From Xiphias gladius (taxonomy: Eukaryota > Chordata > Actinopteri > Istiophoriformes > Xiphiidae): a DNA stretch of 64,000 nt. The position numbers and the translations under genes are program-made. The stretch's first letter is position 1; each line of letters begins with the position of its first letter. The stretch lies in NCBI RefSeq assembly GCF_016859285.1, contig NC_053413.1:14237001-14301000 (forward strand), read 5' to 3'. Below are positions 10,827-31,187 of this stretch, piece by piece. The notes under the pieces were generated by a model. The model was not told where the DNA came from and searched no databases. It was given only the letters and a program-made list of their open reading frames with translations.

Positions 10827-12939
10827 CCGTTCCGGGGCTCGTTTCCTCACTCGGTCAGACGGAGGGAGGTAGGTTAATCTGTACTTGTCGTTTGTGGTTG
10901 GTCCCCCGTTTTCCTCGTGCTCTGATCATTCGTTTTAAACACGACTGGCGCCCACGTTTAGCGCCACCTGCCGCTCTGGCTGTTCAACTGACCTGCAGCA
11001 TATGCTGTATATATTTTAGTGATCAGTTCAAGACACTTCATCTAACCCCAACAACTGAAATAATGAATTACAGCGCTAGCGTAGTTATCTAACTTTATGA
11101 TTTTATAACACTATATATGCTATATCTATTAAAGTTTTATAGGCCTCAGATGCCTATTTCTCATCTGTATTGCCAACATTTTTCATTTCAATTACATAAG
11201 GTGGTGCATTATCTCACCCTAGATGTATGATAGACCATTATGTTACTTGCTTTGAGAAGGGGGCAGGTAATGTAAGATTTTTCGAAACACTTTCTGATAA
11301 GGCAACATTAATAGGTTATAATCAATGGCCCTATTACTGCTTAATAAGTAATTTACTAGTGCTTTATAGATGAGTTACAAGCCATCAAGAACAACTTTTG
11401 GGTTGCCAGGTCGTGGAAAATCCTCTCCCAGCATGACACTTTTGTCTTTTTGGCAAGCTGGTTAACTAATAAAGGAGACCCCTTCCACTGGACTGTTTGA
11501 CCACTCACCTCCTGGAAAAGGGCTGCCGGGCATCTTGACCAAAATGCATTTTTAGACTGTTTATTAACATTTAGAGCGACATACTTGATTGAGTATTGCA
11601 TAACCCGTTTTTATTGATTTATTAACATTGACAGGCGAGTGGCCAACTTCGGATGATGGCTTGTTATTACCCATTTAGAAATCCATTACCTTTAGTAACA
11701 TTTATAACTGCAGACTTGGTGCTTGGAGGTGTGTCCCTGTTGAATTTAAATGCCAACAACCTGGTAACCCCAAAGGTGTTTTTAATTGCTTACAACTGAT
11801 CTGTAAAAAAATAGTAAACATTTTACTAGCCATTAATAATGCCATTAATTACAGTTTATAAAGTCTTTCTAAATGGTGTTTTATCAGAAAGTGGTTCTGA
11901 TTATTCTCCTCCCTGCTCCTTTTCGATCAAGGAATGTGTATTATGTTGTTACAGATCGTAGCTCATATTTTGTGTACAATTTTGTGTTGGAAGGCTACAC
12001 TGATGTGATTGAAAAAATAAATAATGCATAATGAATGAATAGTGAACACAGCTTGCTATACAGCTTAGTATAGCAGGAAGTTATTTCCTCTCAAACAAAT
12101 CCAAGCTGGAGTTACAATAAATCCATATCAAACATTGGCGCAGATTCATAATCACACCAAAACCAATACTGAGTGCTCAAGTAGTACAAAAACAAGTCAA
12201 AAAAATCCCTTTGTCTTGAAAAGCATTTAACTCCTCAACAGATCTTTAAGACCTAACCATAACAATATTATGAGTGTATCCTAATGAATGAAAAATCAAA
12301 ATTGTATTTTCTTACCAGTTCCATCAAACACAAGTTAACCTTTGGGAGGGGCGATCACCCATTATGCCACTGAACCACAATATTCTATTTTTCTTTTTAG
12401 ATCATGTTCGGACCAATCTTGGATTAACTTTATTTGGCCACTGTACTGTATGTTTGTTAACTGAGTATTTAGTTGACAGCTGTGTCCTCCTACCTCCACC
12501 TGTAGTGTGCACAGGAGATCATCTGCATTTTGTTTTTGCATATGTGTAAATCCATGAACTCCATTCTCAATTTTAGTGAGTATAAGAATCCCCTTAAATT
12601 CCCTAATTATACACATGAAAAATTTTCACAGGGGATTATGGGTGGTGCATGTTCTCTCATCTGTTTTGTCAAATAAATGCCACTGCTCGGAACCTTAGTG
12701 TTTTTTGCATAGAAAAATCCATTTATTATTTTCAGTAGAATTTCTGCTGCTGCTATCACAATTGTGTCAAACTTGGAATTTATTAAGTGCCCAAAACCAC
12801 AAGCAAACAATCTAGTATCTGCCAGTGGAGGCAGTCACAGTAAGATTGTGAAAACATCCATGTGAAATGTTCTGCATTCAAAATGTACACCAGTAGTTTC
12901 CAAAAGTGGCTTCTTACAAGACTTAAGATACTAAATGAA
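10827..12939. other. Intergenic: selenot upstream region to kif2c 3' end
   Basis: No exon is recognisable. The first few dozen bases above 10826 are GC-richer and should hold the selenot promoter and 5' UTR, but I see no TATA box. An inverted-repeat element occupies about 11283-11896. The rest (11900-12939) is AT-rich with no feature I can support. Confidence 0.55.
11283..11896. mobile_element. Possible non-autonomous DNA transposon
   Basis: CACTTTCTGATAAGGCAACA (about 11288-11307) is mirrored by TGTTTTATCAGAAAGTG (about 11877-11893) in inverse orientation, and TTATAA-type text lies just inside both ends. The body shows no open frame of note. The exact ends and family are uncertain. Confidence 0.45.
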
Positions 12940-13061
12940 TAAGTGTTTGAATACATTTTTATTGAATACAGTCATTAATACAATAAAATCAAAAAGAACT
13001 GCTTCACAACAGACAACAGTTTCAATACATTTGCCAGCCTGGATGGGTTTTTGGGTTCATC
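12940..13061 (-). other. kif2c: kif2c 3' UTR with poly(A) signal
   Basis: A minus-strand AATAAA lies at 12958-12963, about 100 nt after the stop codon, and is the first such hexamer downstream. The 3' UTR is therefore short, about 120 nt. Confidence 0.65.
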
Positions 13062-20512
<7,451 letters not shown>

Positions 20513-20760
20513 TTTAGCTTTTTGTCGCTGCTGTAACGGAGAAATCAAAATTCAGGTAACCTTATCGTTTTTTGTTAACGAGCTAACTCGCGCTCCAGCT
20601 TATGTGCTGAAGTCGATATTAAACTATATCTTCATGTCATCGATAAATTAAAGACGACGATATAAGCGCACTATTCTCTTCATTGTGTTTATTTATTTCT
20701 GACTAACGACACAATCAAATTTACCTACCAAAGTCAACGCAAGCGCCGCCCAAGATTTAA
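20513..20760 (-). other. kif2c: kif2c 5' UTR with a non-coding first exon
   Basis: On the minus strand a strong donor (TTTGGTAG then GTAAAT) ends a likely non-coding exon at 20725, and an acceptor (TCCGTTACAG) opens the coding exon at 20530. This predicts a 194-bp UTR intron (20531-20724). The transcription start is estimated near 20755. Confidence 0.55.
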
Positions 20761-20797
20761 ACTGGCGTTATTTCCGGGATTTTAAGATTTTCATTGG
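20756..20797 (-). promoter_or_regulatory. kif2c core promoter: CCAAT box and CHR-like site
   Basis: On the minus strand a CCAAT box (20793-20797, within GACCAATG) is followed by CCGGAAA and, about 32 bp on, by TTTAAA (20756-20761) preceded by CGCC. NF-Y boxes about this far upstream of a CHR (TTTGAA or TTTAAA) are typical of G2/M genes repressed by the DREAM complex, and kinesin-13 genes are mitotic. A GGGCGGCGC stretch just downstream is E2F/Sp1-like. No TATA box is seen. Confidence 0.45.
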
Positions 20798-23159
20798 TCG
20801 TCGTCATGTCATCGTTTGCGCCCTTCTTCTTCTGTGGCTTTTTAAAAAAAAGTGAAATCCAGATTGGCATAATACCGCCACTGGCTGGATCAGTTAGGAA
20901 TGACCTCTGCATTGAAAATCAATCGTCAGTTGAAAATCCTAAGTAGCCTCTAAAGGCTTACCTAGAAGCCCACCAGACATCATATTGACCAGGTCACTAT
21001 ACGTTTTGTAACGTTTAACTTTTGTGCCACAAAGCTACACTTCGGACAGAACCATAGTTTGATGCTCTAGTCACTGCTTACTTTGCGGAAAGAGGTTATG
21101 CCAAAACATAATATCTGATAATATCTGATGTACTGTTTACTTGTCTTTGCTTACTCACAGACTCTTCTAATTTTCATACTTAAGATGCATAAGTAATGTG
21201 GCAAAAAGGACTTTGATGCATAACAATATGATTACATGTAAATAGAGCTTAAACTTTTTAAACTTTTTTAAAGTCTCTTTTGCGTTTTGCGTGGTCTGAA
21301 AATAATACCTGTTCGCTGAAATGACCCTGTCTTAAAGTGTAATCTGACTTATGTTCTGAAATACATACGCAACTAAAACAACAAAATTAAATATATAACG
21401 ACAACATTACGAAATAAAACATATGGATAAGCACAGTGGCGATTTTCCAGTGTTCGTGGCAGTGATGTTGGCACCAGTGGCCCCCCTTGCCCTCTGCAAA
21501 CAACATGCCTCGAGCCTCAAGTTTGCGTCCAGAGCATGGATGTAGCAGGCATGGAAACTGCTATGATTTTCGCCGGGCCAAAGGATTCTGTCTTATTAAA
21601 TATTAACCATCTCCACTTGACTATTTCCATCTTCCCAATCTCAGTTACTAACTAATGATGTTATAGATAGGGGCGTGTTAAGACACATAATTTTAGCTAA
21701 AGCTAGTTTATAAATGAGTCCGACTAACTTGTTAGAGTCCAGCAGGAAAAGCTGGCATGCAGCCTGAAGGTGAAAGTTGACAAAGTGAAAACACCTCTTT
21801 TCTCGGTCGTACTGAATAACACCAGTTTCCTGAAACGCTGTGAAATCAAATATTTATAGTATTAATTTTGTCAGTTTGTGTCCGGCATCACGAAGGCTTT
21901 TCCTAATTTATTACATCATTGCCCTAACATCATTTCTCATATTGTGTACCATCGTCCTCTGTTAAATTTGCTGTTTAAAAGTATTTTGCACTCGACATTT
22001 GCATATATTATATGTAGGCTAATAAATTCAGGTTTTTCATAAAACTTCAAAAAAGTATTTACTATAAAAATCACTGCTGACTAATATTCAGTGATGTATA
22101 CTGTGAGATAACAGAAATTTGTCAACTGTTGTGCCGTGTATAACAAGGTACTGTATCTATCCCTTTTAACACCCCTGATTTTAGGTAATTTAGGATAATG
22201 TTGAAAATCAATGAGCAGGACTGCTTTATGGCAATATTACATTCACAGGACTCCTGCGCCAATGTAACAGAGTATCTTGATTGAATATCCAAGAAATGTA
22301 GTACTGTTTATCATGGCATATCAGAATATCACAATATAAAGTTAAATGTAGTGCGATAGAAGATTTTATTCACATCACACACCCCTACTTATATAACGTA
22401 TTCAGAAATGTGTGTCCATGACCGGACACTTCGAACTTCATACAATTGGAGTGCTGTTTCTGATTCAGTCTACAGTGATGCCCAAGTTCTGCTAAACACT
22501 GATCCGTTTCGCCTACTGCATTTCATCCATGTGACCGCAGGAATCCTGTGTTTGTCCACATGCTCCCTCTTTCCCCCCAGCCGCTGCAAACCAGGCACAA
22601 CAGTTCAGTCCCCCATGACATCAACAATCAGGGACAGCTGGAGAATGACCCATAATGCAGTTCAGCCTTGCCTTCAGCGTGGGAGGCTTCCCAGTTTCCC
22701 AGTCCTCTTTTCTTTTTTGCCACACAGCCTCCCCACTCCTCCATGCCCACAACCCCTCGGTCTCCAAACTTTCTAACTATACACAAGCTGGACTTATGTA
22801 TACACATCCTCTACAAGCAAACGCTGACACATGACAAATCAAAGGTCTAATAAACAGCTTGTGCTGAACAATTTTCCCCCCACCGCCAAAGGATGAAAAA
22901 TAAACAAATCCCTGTCGGTTGGCCCAGCCAGGCCATTTGGTGGGTCTGTCTGTCGATGACTGGGTGGCCCAGGGCTGCTCGGTGTGAGGCCTGGGATGGA
23001 GCCACAACTGTTTCCTGTGAGCAGCCCAACCCCCAGAACCTCTCCACAACTGGCTTAGTGGGTGGTATTCCCCTCCTCCTTCTTTTCCCCTCATCCCCCA
23101 AACTCCTACACTCTCGTCTCTCCCTCAAACCCTCCTCTCCCATTCAGGGCTCTCTACCG

Positions 23160-23218
23160 CAAATGTTTTCTGTGACTTTACTCAGGCAAAGAGTCAGTAG
23201 ATTCACAGAAAACATTTG
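23160..23218. ncRNA. miRNA-precursor-like hairpin (candidate)
   Basis: The arm CAAATGTTTTCTGTGA (23160-23175) pairs perfectly over 16 bp with TCACAGAAAACATTTG (23203-23218). After one mismatch the stem continues for 6 more pairs, one of them G-U (23177-23182 with 23196-23201), leaving a terminal loop of about 13 nt. Arm length of about 23 nt with one internal mismatch resembles a short pre-miRNA. I do not recognise it as a known miRNA. A small palindromic element is the main alternative; transcription cannot be judged from sequence. Confidence 0.35.
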
Positions 23219-26200
23219 ATCATTATAAACAACATGCAAAAGTCACTGATTTTCTCAGGTGTTATCAAAGTAACTTATATACTTAACAAAGCTTTTAATA
23301 AAGTGTTTTTTTTTCTCTTTTATATCTCTCTTTGAAATCCCATCCGATGAAATCTAGGAGTTAAATTAAACTTCCTGTTTTAAATTATGGACTACAAAGC
23401 GACAAATGAAGTAGCTGTGGATGAGTGTGCATTCCTAAATGCTTTAAGACACTTTGAACCTATGTGGTACTTGAATTTTTGTAAATAATCATGATAGCTT
23501 TATTGGTTTCAATTAAATGATTAATCTGTGTTTCCATGTGTATGTCAGCCTCAAATCTGAGCATTCAGTTATTTTATTGCAGCCTCTAACATGAAGGGTA
23601 GGTCATAGCGATGCAAACTATATTTTTATTTTATGTCAATCAAATAATCTCCTCTGTTAACATCATGTTAAAAACATGCATTTGTATAACTGTGCTACAC
23701 ATTTGTGTTCCAGTGCAATATAATTTGTTCAGCAGTTTGTTTTTTTTGTCACATTTCTTGTGTTCATTCATTGATTAATGGGAATCATTCATTGGACAAT
23801 GGGAATTGTCGCTTTTATGTTAGCTAGAGAGAACATCACTTGCATGTTGCTGAGCCTCCAGGATGGGTTTTCCCTCACACAAACTCTGTGCACGCAAACA
23901 CGGACAGCTCTGTTACTTATTTGTTTTCTCATGCTTATGAGGGTTTAATATTTCACTGAGAAAACTTGAGCAGATTGGTAGTTTGCTGTTTCGAGTCCAG
24001 GCACCCCGTTTTAGACGGCAGGCTCCCCAGTCACTGTTCTTCTGCCTGGATATTGCAGCCATGCTAAAGAAGCAGCAGCATTTTGATGTGCTGCTTTCTC
24101 AGTCTGGGGAGTTGGTAATAGTGGTGCTTGATTTGAGGAAGGAGTGGTCTTGTATCTGTTGGCCCTGAGTCTGTTTAACTGCTCACTTCTTTCCATCCAT
24201 CCAAAAGCATATTTTCTCAGTGTAAAGAAAATTGGCACAGGCCAAGGCTCCGTTCCCCTATACAGACTAAATAAACACACATGCATACAGTGCGTTAGCT
24301 GAGCACACTTACAAACCACCCAGGAAGGTTGACAGACTTGGAATGGACTAGTGAGAGGAACAAAGAAGAAGAAGAAGAGCACTGACCTATTGGTTCTTCT
24401 TCTATACTGTTACCTTGTGGTTGTAATTAGAATTAACAGTTTTTTAAATTTAATTCTTTGACAAACATAGCACTTGATATCCATACTTAATTTTTTTTGG
24501 CTTTGACATTTGTTGTCTCAAAAAAGAGATCATATATGTTGTCATATATGTTAGTCTTGGGCCAACGTTAATTATTTCATTATTTCTCAACTCTGAAATG
24601 CACAAAAGAGAAATTTTGAGTTTTGACAGCCATTACCAAGTGATGCTGGAATACGGACCAGTAAGATGCTAAGGGAAGATGGTAGCAAGAACACATATGT
24701 TGTAGAGCTTGAAGAAATTGATCAGTTATTTAAAGGAAAACCATCTCCTTCTTTGGTAACATTAGGACGGCTTCTCAGTCTCACTCTGATATTTGCCGTC
24801 TGTGTTGCATTATACAATATGACCAGCAGAGAGCAATGTGGTTACAAACAGAAAGAGCCCCATACAACCAGTTACAGTAAACTTTGTACTTGGAAATAAG
24901 AGCACTAACAAGTCGGTTTAAAACTTCTCCAGCCAAGGAACCAAACTGAGCAAATGCTGAGTGAGTCTGGAACATTCACTCATTAATGCATATTAGTATT
25001 CTTGGCATGTGGGGATCCACTGCAACATGCCAGTGACCCAGTTTGGGTCCCAGCCCATCATTTAAGAAAAGCTGCCATATAGACTAAGCTTATTCTTAAA
25101 ACACATCATTTCAAGCCGTGAAATAGTTCAGTGAGCAGTTTATCCACCTTTTAGCTCTGCCACACTGACCCGGCCCTATGCCAACAGCCACCTAAGTTTG
25201 CCCAGCTGGCAAATTGCATTTGTTTCTGCAACTATAATTTTGTTTATTTATTTGGCCTCTGCAGTAAAGAGTGGTCAGAGAAGTAAGCACAGCTGCAGTT
25301 ACACTACAGGAATGGCTTTTCTGTCCACAGGTTGGTTATATATACAGTCCACTGATAGCGTTTAATTGATAATTAATACCAATATATAACTAATTTATGA
25401 GATTAATAGCATCATTTTAGCTGACACAGGGAACAGTGTTTTTTGTAAATGGTTTGCTAGCGATACATCTCACATATCAGACCGACAGTATCAGGCAGAA
25501 ACTAGTCTGCGCGTTCAGTGAGTTAAATGTTTCATCAAACAAAAGCGAGGCTTGATGCAGAGTCAATAGATCCATTCTGCATCCAGCCTCTCCTCCACTC
25601 CCCTCACCTGCATTTTGGAAAACACTACACCATTCTTTTTAATATAGCAATTTTTAAAATACAAACCCGCTAACTGGGGATGTCAGTGAACTGGTCTGTA
25701 TTGTAAAAACCATTGCCATGTCAAATATCCGAGTGTGGTCTTCCTCAGAGTGCAGATGAGGTTGACCTGAATTTGCATTGTTTTTTTGTTCTTGTCACCA
25801 GAAGTTGGCCTGTTAGCTCACACACTCAGCAGAGAAGAAATGTGCCTGTTGTTCTGAAATACGGTTTCTACCTAATCGACTCAGTAGCGTCTGTGAATAT
25901 TCATACGCCTGTGTGTGGTCCTTTGCACAAGAATGTATGTATGTGTGTGTGTAAGAAAGTAACGAAGAATCTAAACATCACCCGGACTAAGTCAAAACAT
26001 ACGACCGTCGGCATGGTCACACAGTGAGGGTGACTGCTCCTTGACTCTCTGTAGAGGAGCTCACTCTCAGGGAGGCCAGTTAACAGGAACAGTGACTTAT
26101 TGTTTGGCCTCGGACCCGACGATGAACAAGTTCTTTTGTAACAACAACAATGATTCTAAATATTAGTTTTGTTGTCACCACGCCCTCTGTTGGTCGGTGC

Positions 26201-28612
26201 ATGTTGCAGCTGTTGGAGGACACAGTGGTCACATTCATCATTCAGCATGGTGTATGTCCAGTGCTACTGCTTCAGTCACCATAAAATATATCTATGTTTT
26301 ATTTTTTTTGCACATGCACTGTAATTTCTTATCTAAAGAAGAACATTTTTAAACTTGCTTGAGTAATATGTACGTTACAGCACTTGTGCAGCAAGAAACA
26401 AGTAACAGGAACTTTTATAACCACTTACAAAATTGGCAACATCAATATTGACATTTAAAGTGATTACTCTGACATTTTTTAGTAAATAATTAGACACATA
26501 GGACATTTTTAGGGCACTTTTAGAACATTTTAGAGCGTTATGGTCTAGAATACCATTAGTGTTGGGCTTTACACCCACAGCCACACACACGTACAGTAAC
26601 AGAGTGCAGCTCTTGGTTTCTTCATTTCTCCATTTGGTCAGTAACTAATCCACAGGGCCAATCTGTCACTCATAATTTCCCTGAGAAGTCTACCAAACTG
26701 CAAAAAGTAAGAGCGCAAAATAAGCATTTCATCTTAAAACTTAATCTAAACTTTTCAATTGAACGTTTAGTGACAAAATAAAATGCATCCGAAACAAAGT
26801 TTAATCCATGACTGTGAAATTAGCCCATAAATTCTCTTCTTGAATTCATTTTTTTTTATATGAACCATAAAGATTGAGATACAGCAGGCCTGCATACAGC
26901 CTCTTTAAGGGAACACCAGTCAAAACCACAAACCATGAATAGCGCAGAAATGTGTCAGTGTGCTTTTGAAATTAATCCTTTAAACCCACCAGTGTTTCTT
27001 TTTTCTTTTTTTTACGGGACTCACCAGAAAAGTCATATGTTTGCTTGTATAGTGCAGGGTACAACATGTGGACCCAAAGAACTCAAAGAAAAACTACACC
27101 TACACCCAGAGTTTTACAGCCTTCCCAGAAACCACAGCGATGGGATGCAATGCAAAAGTCATTTTTGTCCATTATTGAGTCCAAAAGGTTATTAACTTAT
27201 TTTCTTATATTAAGAGAAAAAATCTGCCAGTGCGGTGAGATAATTGCAAAATGTTTCCATTACCAATCAACTTATTTCAAGAACATTTCTAAAATTAATG
27301 TAATTTTCCGTTACTCCTTTAGTGCAGCAATTTGCCTTATTCTCTTATTTACTTCAAGACACTGACACCAAAATCTCTACAAAAGTCTTAAAACAAGCAG
27401 GCAGGATGGAGTAATCTTACTGCAATGGCAGGCTGCCGAAAAGATAAGAAGAAGAAGACTTGTAGGGTTCAGTAAAATGCAATGATTTTGTAATAGGATG
27501 GAGATTTTCATCTAAGAAATGAGCCTACACCAGGATAATATTTTAATGTTGCGGAATTAAAAGTTACCATAAAAGGTTGTGAACCTCCGACTCACTTCAC
27601 TTGGATTAATTTTGCTGGCATTAATGATTAACAGAACAGTTAATTTCACTTGCATATTTTCTGGCCTGCAAACCAGGAGGAGGACCCCTGGCTCATGAAA
27701 CGTAATGTACTGTTTGTCAAGAAGAGCAGCAACAGCCTCGGTTTGAGACAAATACAAAATTAGTAGTTAGCACGACCAAGATAGCTGAACTGGCGACGAT
27801 AAAGAAAGACTTTTATATTCAAATTTTGTAAACAGAAATTACAGAAATAAAGAAACCACAGCACTGGCCACACTCTGAGTTCTGAAGTGTGGTTCAGAAA
27901 CACCACAGCAAACTTTGGTTTATGATCAAAGATGTCCCCACCATTAAAAACAAAAGATTGGAAGTAGTAATCTTGCACATGGCCACTTTAACCTCATAGT
28001 GACACAATCATTTAAGTGTTAGACATCGTACATATATTGATATATATTTTTAATGCTTTTATGCAACGTTGAATGCTTTATTGAATGACCAAATGACTAA
28101 CTTTCCTGTATTATTTCCAAATTTACAGTTTATCGAAACATTAACACCGTCACTCTCAAATACTCTTGTTAGCGAAACCTAAGTGGGTTCCTGATTTTCT
28201 TAAATCGACCTGCGCTGGTCAGCTCTTGTACTTAACTCTTACAGTGCTGTAATAAGCTACCTACACTGTAGTGTTAGTATTATTGTTAGTGCTCCCCAAA
28301 TGTGTTAATGCCATTGTTTGCGTCATCCATTACATAGATAATGATTTGGCAGGCCCCGAGACGAATGATATTGAAAAACCAAGCTCATGGATGGTGTCAA
28401 TTATAGTTTATCCTCTGGTTGGCTTAACTTGCTGTAGAGTAAAGCTCTGGCTTATTGCTCCCCAGCCTGCCCCAGTCCTCCTCCTCCTCTCCTCTTCACC
28501 ACATGAAATGGCTGTCTGTGCCAGCCTAGCGCTGAACCTTCATTAGCTTTTACTACCCCACTTGGATGTGTTTAGCTTTGCTCTCTTTTTCTCGCTCTCT
28601 GTGTGTTTGACT

Positions 28613-28614
<2 letters not shown>

Positions 28615-28672
<58 letters not shown>
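28615..28672 (+). repeat. (GT)29 microsatellite
   Basis: Uninterrupted GT dinucleotides; the cysteine/valine open frames across it are artefacts. Confidence 0.97.
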
Positions 28673-28673
<1 letters not shown>

Positions 28674-29279
28674 TGTCTCACCCTCTGTATGTGTCTGTGT
28701 CTGCATATGTTTAATTACCAGCCCCCGCCCTCCCTTTGGAGTACCCCCTCAATGCCATGCCACCATATCATTACACTGTGGCTGCAATTTAAACTTCAGT
28801 CACACATACACACACCAACATACCCTGGCTGGCCTGCAAATTGTAAAGAGGAGACAGTGGGGTACTGTGGGGAGCCAATTTAGCTCATTTAGTCTCTGCT
28901 AAAATGGGGTTCTCAAATGGAAACACGCATATGTACAAAGAGAGTGATGTAGAGAAAGCAATACTACAGAGCACTATAGCACAACACATTGCAACTGATC
29001 CACAACTACGTCTGGTGTTCAAACTGTTATTGTTTGAACTAAACAAACCACTTATAAGCACAAGGCCTCTGCCTTACGAGGCTCATATTTAGACCCTTCT
29101 GTAAACAGCAAAGCACAGAGTGAATCAATTAAAAGGGCATTACACTGGTTCCTGTTTATTTAAAAGATGTTTACACTATACCGGCCCTCCCGCCTGTCTG
29201 CATGATTGCCTGGAACGTCGTATTCCTCCTCCTGCCGCTGCCACTGCTCAATAGGCCCGGTCACGGCCAAGGTATATCA

Positions 29280-29297
29280 AACACACACACACACACC

Positions 29298-29366
<69 letters not shown>

Positions 29367-29378
29367 TCACACACACAC
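29280..29378 (+). repeat. (CA)n microsatellite, interrupted
   Basis: CA tract with one CCAA break near 29297 and a TTC break at 29366-29368. It is in inverse orientation to the GT tract at 28615. Confidence 0.97.
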
Positions 29379-29886
29379 AGGACATAGATTACAAACACAT
29401 TTGTTATGTTGAAGAGCCTTTTCAGTAAATATTGATCTCGTTCTTCCTCTGTTTCTGCGAGAGATGATTAGACGACCTCAGTCGGCGCAACAGTCTGCTG
29501 CAGCGTACAATCACAGTTCAGGAACACATAAATACATACAACAGCAGAGAGACTGGACTCTCAAAGGTGCCTTCTGTTTTCGAAAACAGGCTCAGAATGG
29601 TGAGAAAAAAAAACGCGTAAATGAACATGTTCATGAATTGGGTAAAAGATGAGGTGATGGAAAGATTTTGGAAATGTTGTTTGCTGCAGAGTATGGTTAG
29701 AAACAGTTATGTTATTAATTACAGTGTCCCTAAGTTTTTTGATTTGGAACAAAAGTATCAGAGCTATGGCCTCGCTTGAAAGAGTTACGAATATGAATCT
29801 TTCATTATAAAGCCACCATTTCCACCACCAATTAATTAAGGAATAGTAATTATCAATTGGGATTACAAATGATAAATGAGCAGAAT

Positions 29887-30256
29887 TGGAGTTTGATATT
29901 TTGGGAAAAAATCCTCTTACTCGCTTTCTTGCTGAGATATAGGTGAGATGATCGATACCACAATGACGTCTGTGCATTTAGTATGGAGCTGAAGCCAGGA
30001 GGCAGTTAGCTTAGCTTAGCCTAAAGACTGGAAACAGTGGAAACCTGTCCATCAGCACCTCTAAAGCTCCTCTAAATAGTGCCTTGAAACCTCTATTGCT
30101 CGCTAATGAACAGGTTACATCTTGTTTCAGCTCCTTTCAGCTTTACCCAGCAAGAAATAAAATAGTTCCAGCGCATCAGCGTGGCATCGATCTGGTCATC
30201 TAACTCTCGAAAAGAAAGTGAAAAAGTGTATTTCCCAAAACGTCAAACTATTCCTT
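29887..30256. mobile_element. MITE-like interspersed element
   Basis: The left end GGAGTTTGATATTTTGGGAAAA (shortened here to its core TTTGATATTTTGGGAA, near 29892) is mirrored by TTCCCAAAACGTCAAACTATTCC-type text (core 30232-30250). The interior includes GGCAGTTAGCTTAGCTTAGC and AAAGACTGGAAACAG, wording I recognise from a very common percomorph non-autonomous element. No coding capacity. Confidence 0.7.
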
Positions 30257-30916
30257 TAATGAGAGACTTAGTAAAAAAATTTTTTTGCATATTTGGCATT
30301 AGGTACATGAAGTGCGTGTGTGGACATTTGCATATCATGTAACAGGCAAAGCTCAAATACAGACATTTCATCAATGTAATGAAATTTACTATGCCAAAAA
30401 ACCTTACCATTCCTTTCCTAATTTTATTTTAAATTATTAAAGTCATCCTCTTCTTAGGATAAATTAGGAGACAAAAATCATCAAAATGCTGTGAAACTAG
30501 GAAATGGGGTCACATCATGTTTTTGAAAGCTAATTAAAATTCCAGTAATGGTTTGAGTTTCAAACTGGGGGCCAACTTCTGGATTATTGTGGGTTTAAAT
30601 TTCAAATCCAAAAATAACTCTTCGTTAGATACCTCAGCTCAGAGCAGTGTTGCTTCTCAAAAAACATGTATATACTTTTAAAAAATATCTATCACTGTAA
30701 TGCGGCTGCGACAGGGTTATCCTATTTAGACAGAGCATTAATGTGGATGTGAAGAGAAACAAGCCCCATTCCCCAGATTTGTGTGGTATGTCACCCTGAA
30801 GTCTGCTTTCTTACTGGCTTTGCAGCTAATTCCCCCATTCTTCTCTGTTGCGCTTAGTGCAAAAGTACAAACACATACACCAACCCCCACAGACATGCAT
30901 GCCAGTGCATGTTTTT

Positions 30917-30917
<1 letters not shown>

Positions 30918-31008
<91 letters not shown>
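30918..31008 (+). repeat. (CA)n microsatellite, about 91 bp
   Basis: Pure AC tract; the first of a close pair in the same orientation. Confidence 0.97.
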
Positions 31009-31010
<2 letters not shown>

Positions 31011-31085
31011 TTCTTTTCTAATCAGCCCTATTGAATTCCTGCAACAATGGGCGCTCATCCTCAGGCCACCCAAGCAGTGCACACG

Positions 31086-31187
<102 letters not shown>

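Noticed and set aside
24666..24899. 77-codon frame MLREDGSKNTY... on the plus strand
   Set aside because: It has a hydrophobic stretch but no recognisable family or splice partners and is isolated in an AT-rich interval; likely chance.
27545..27992. Possible further interspersed element
   Set aside because: Some wording (GGAAGTAGTAATCTTGCAC near 27960) felt familiar from fish repeats, but no inverted ends or boundaries could be defined.
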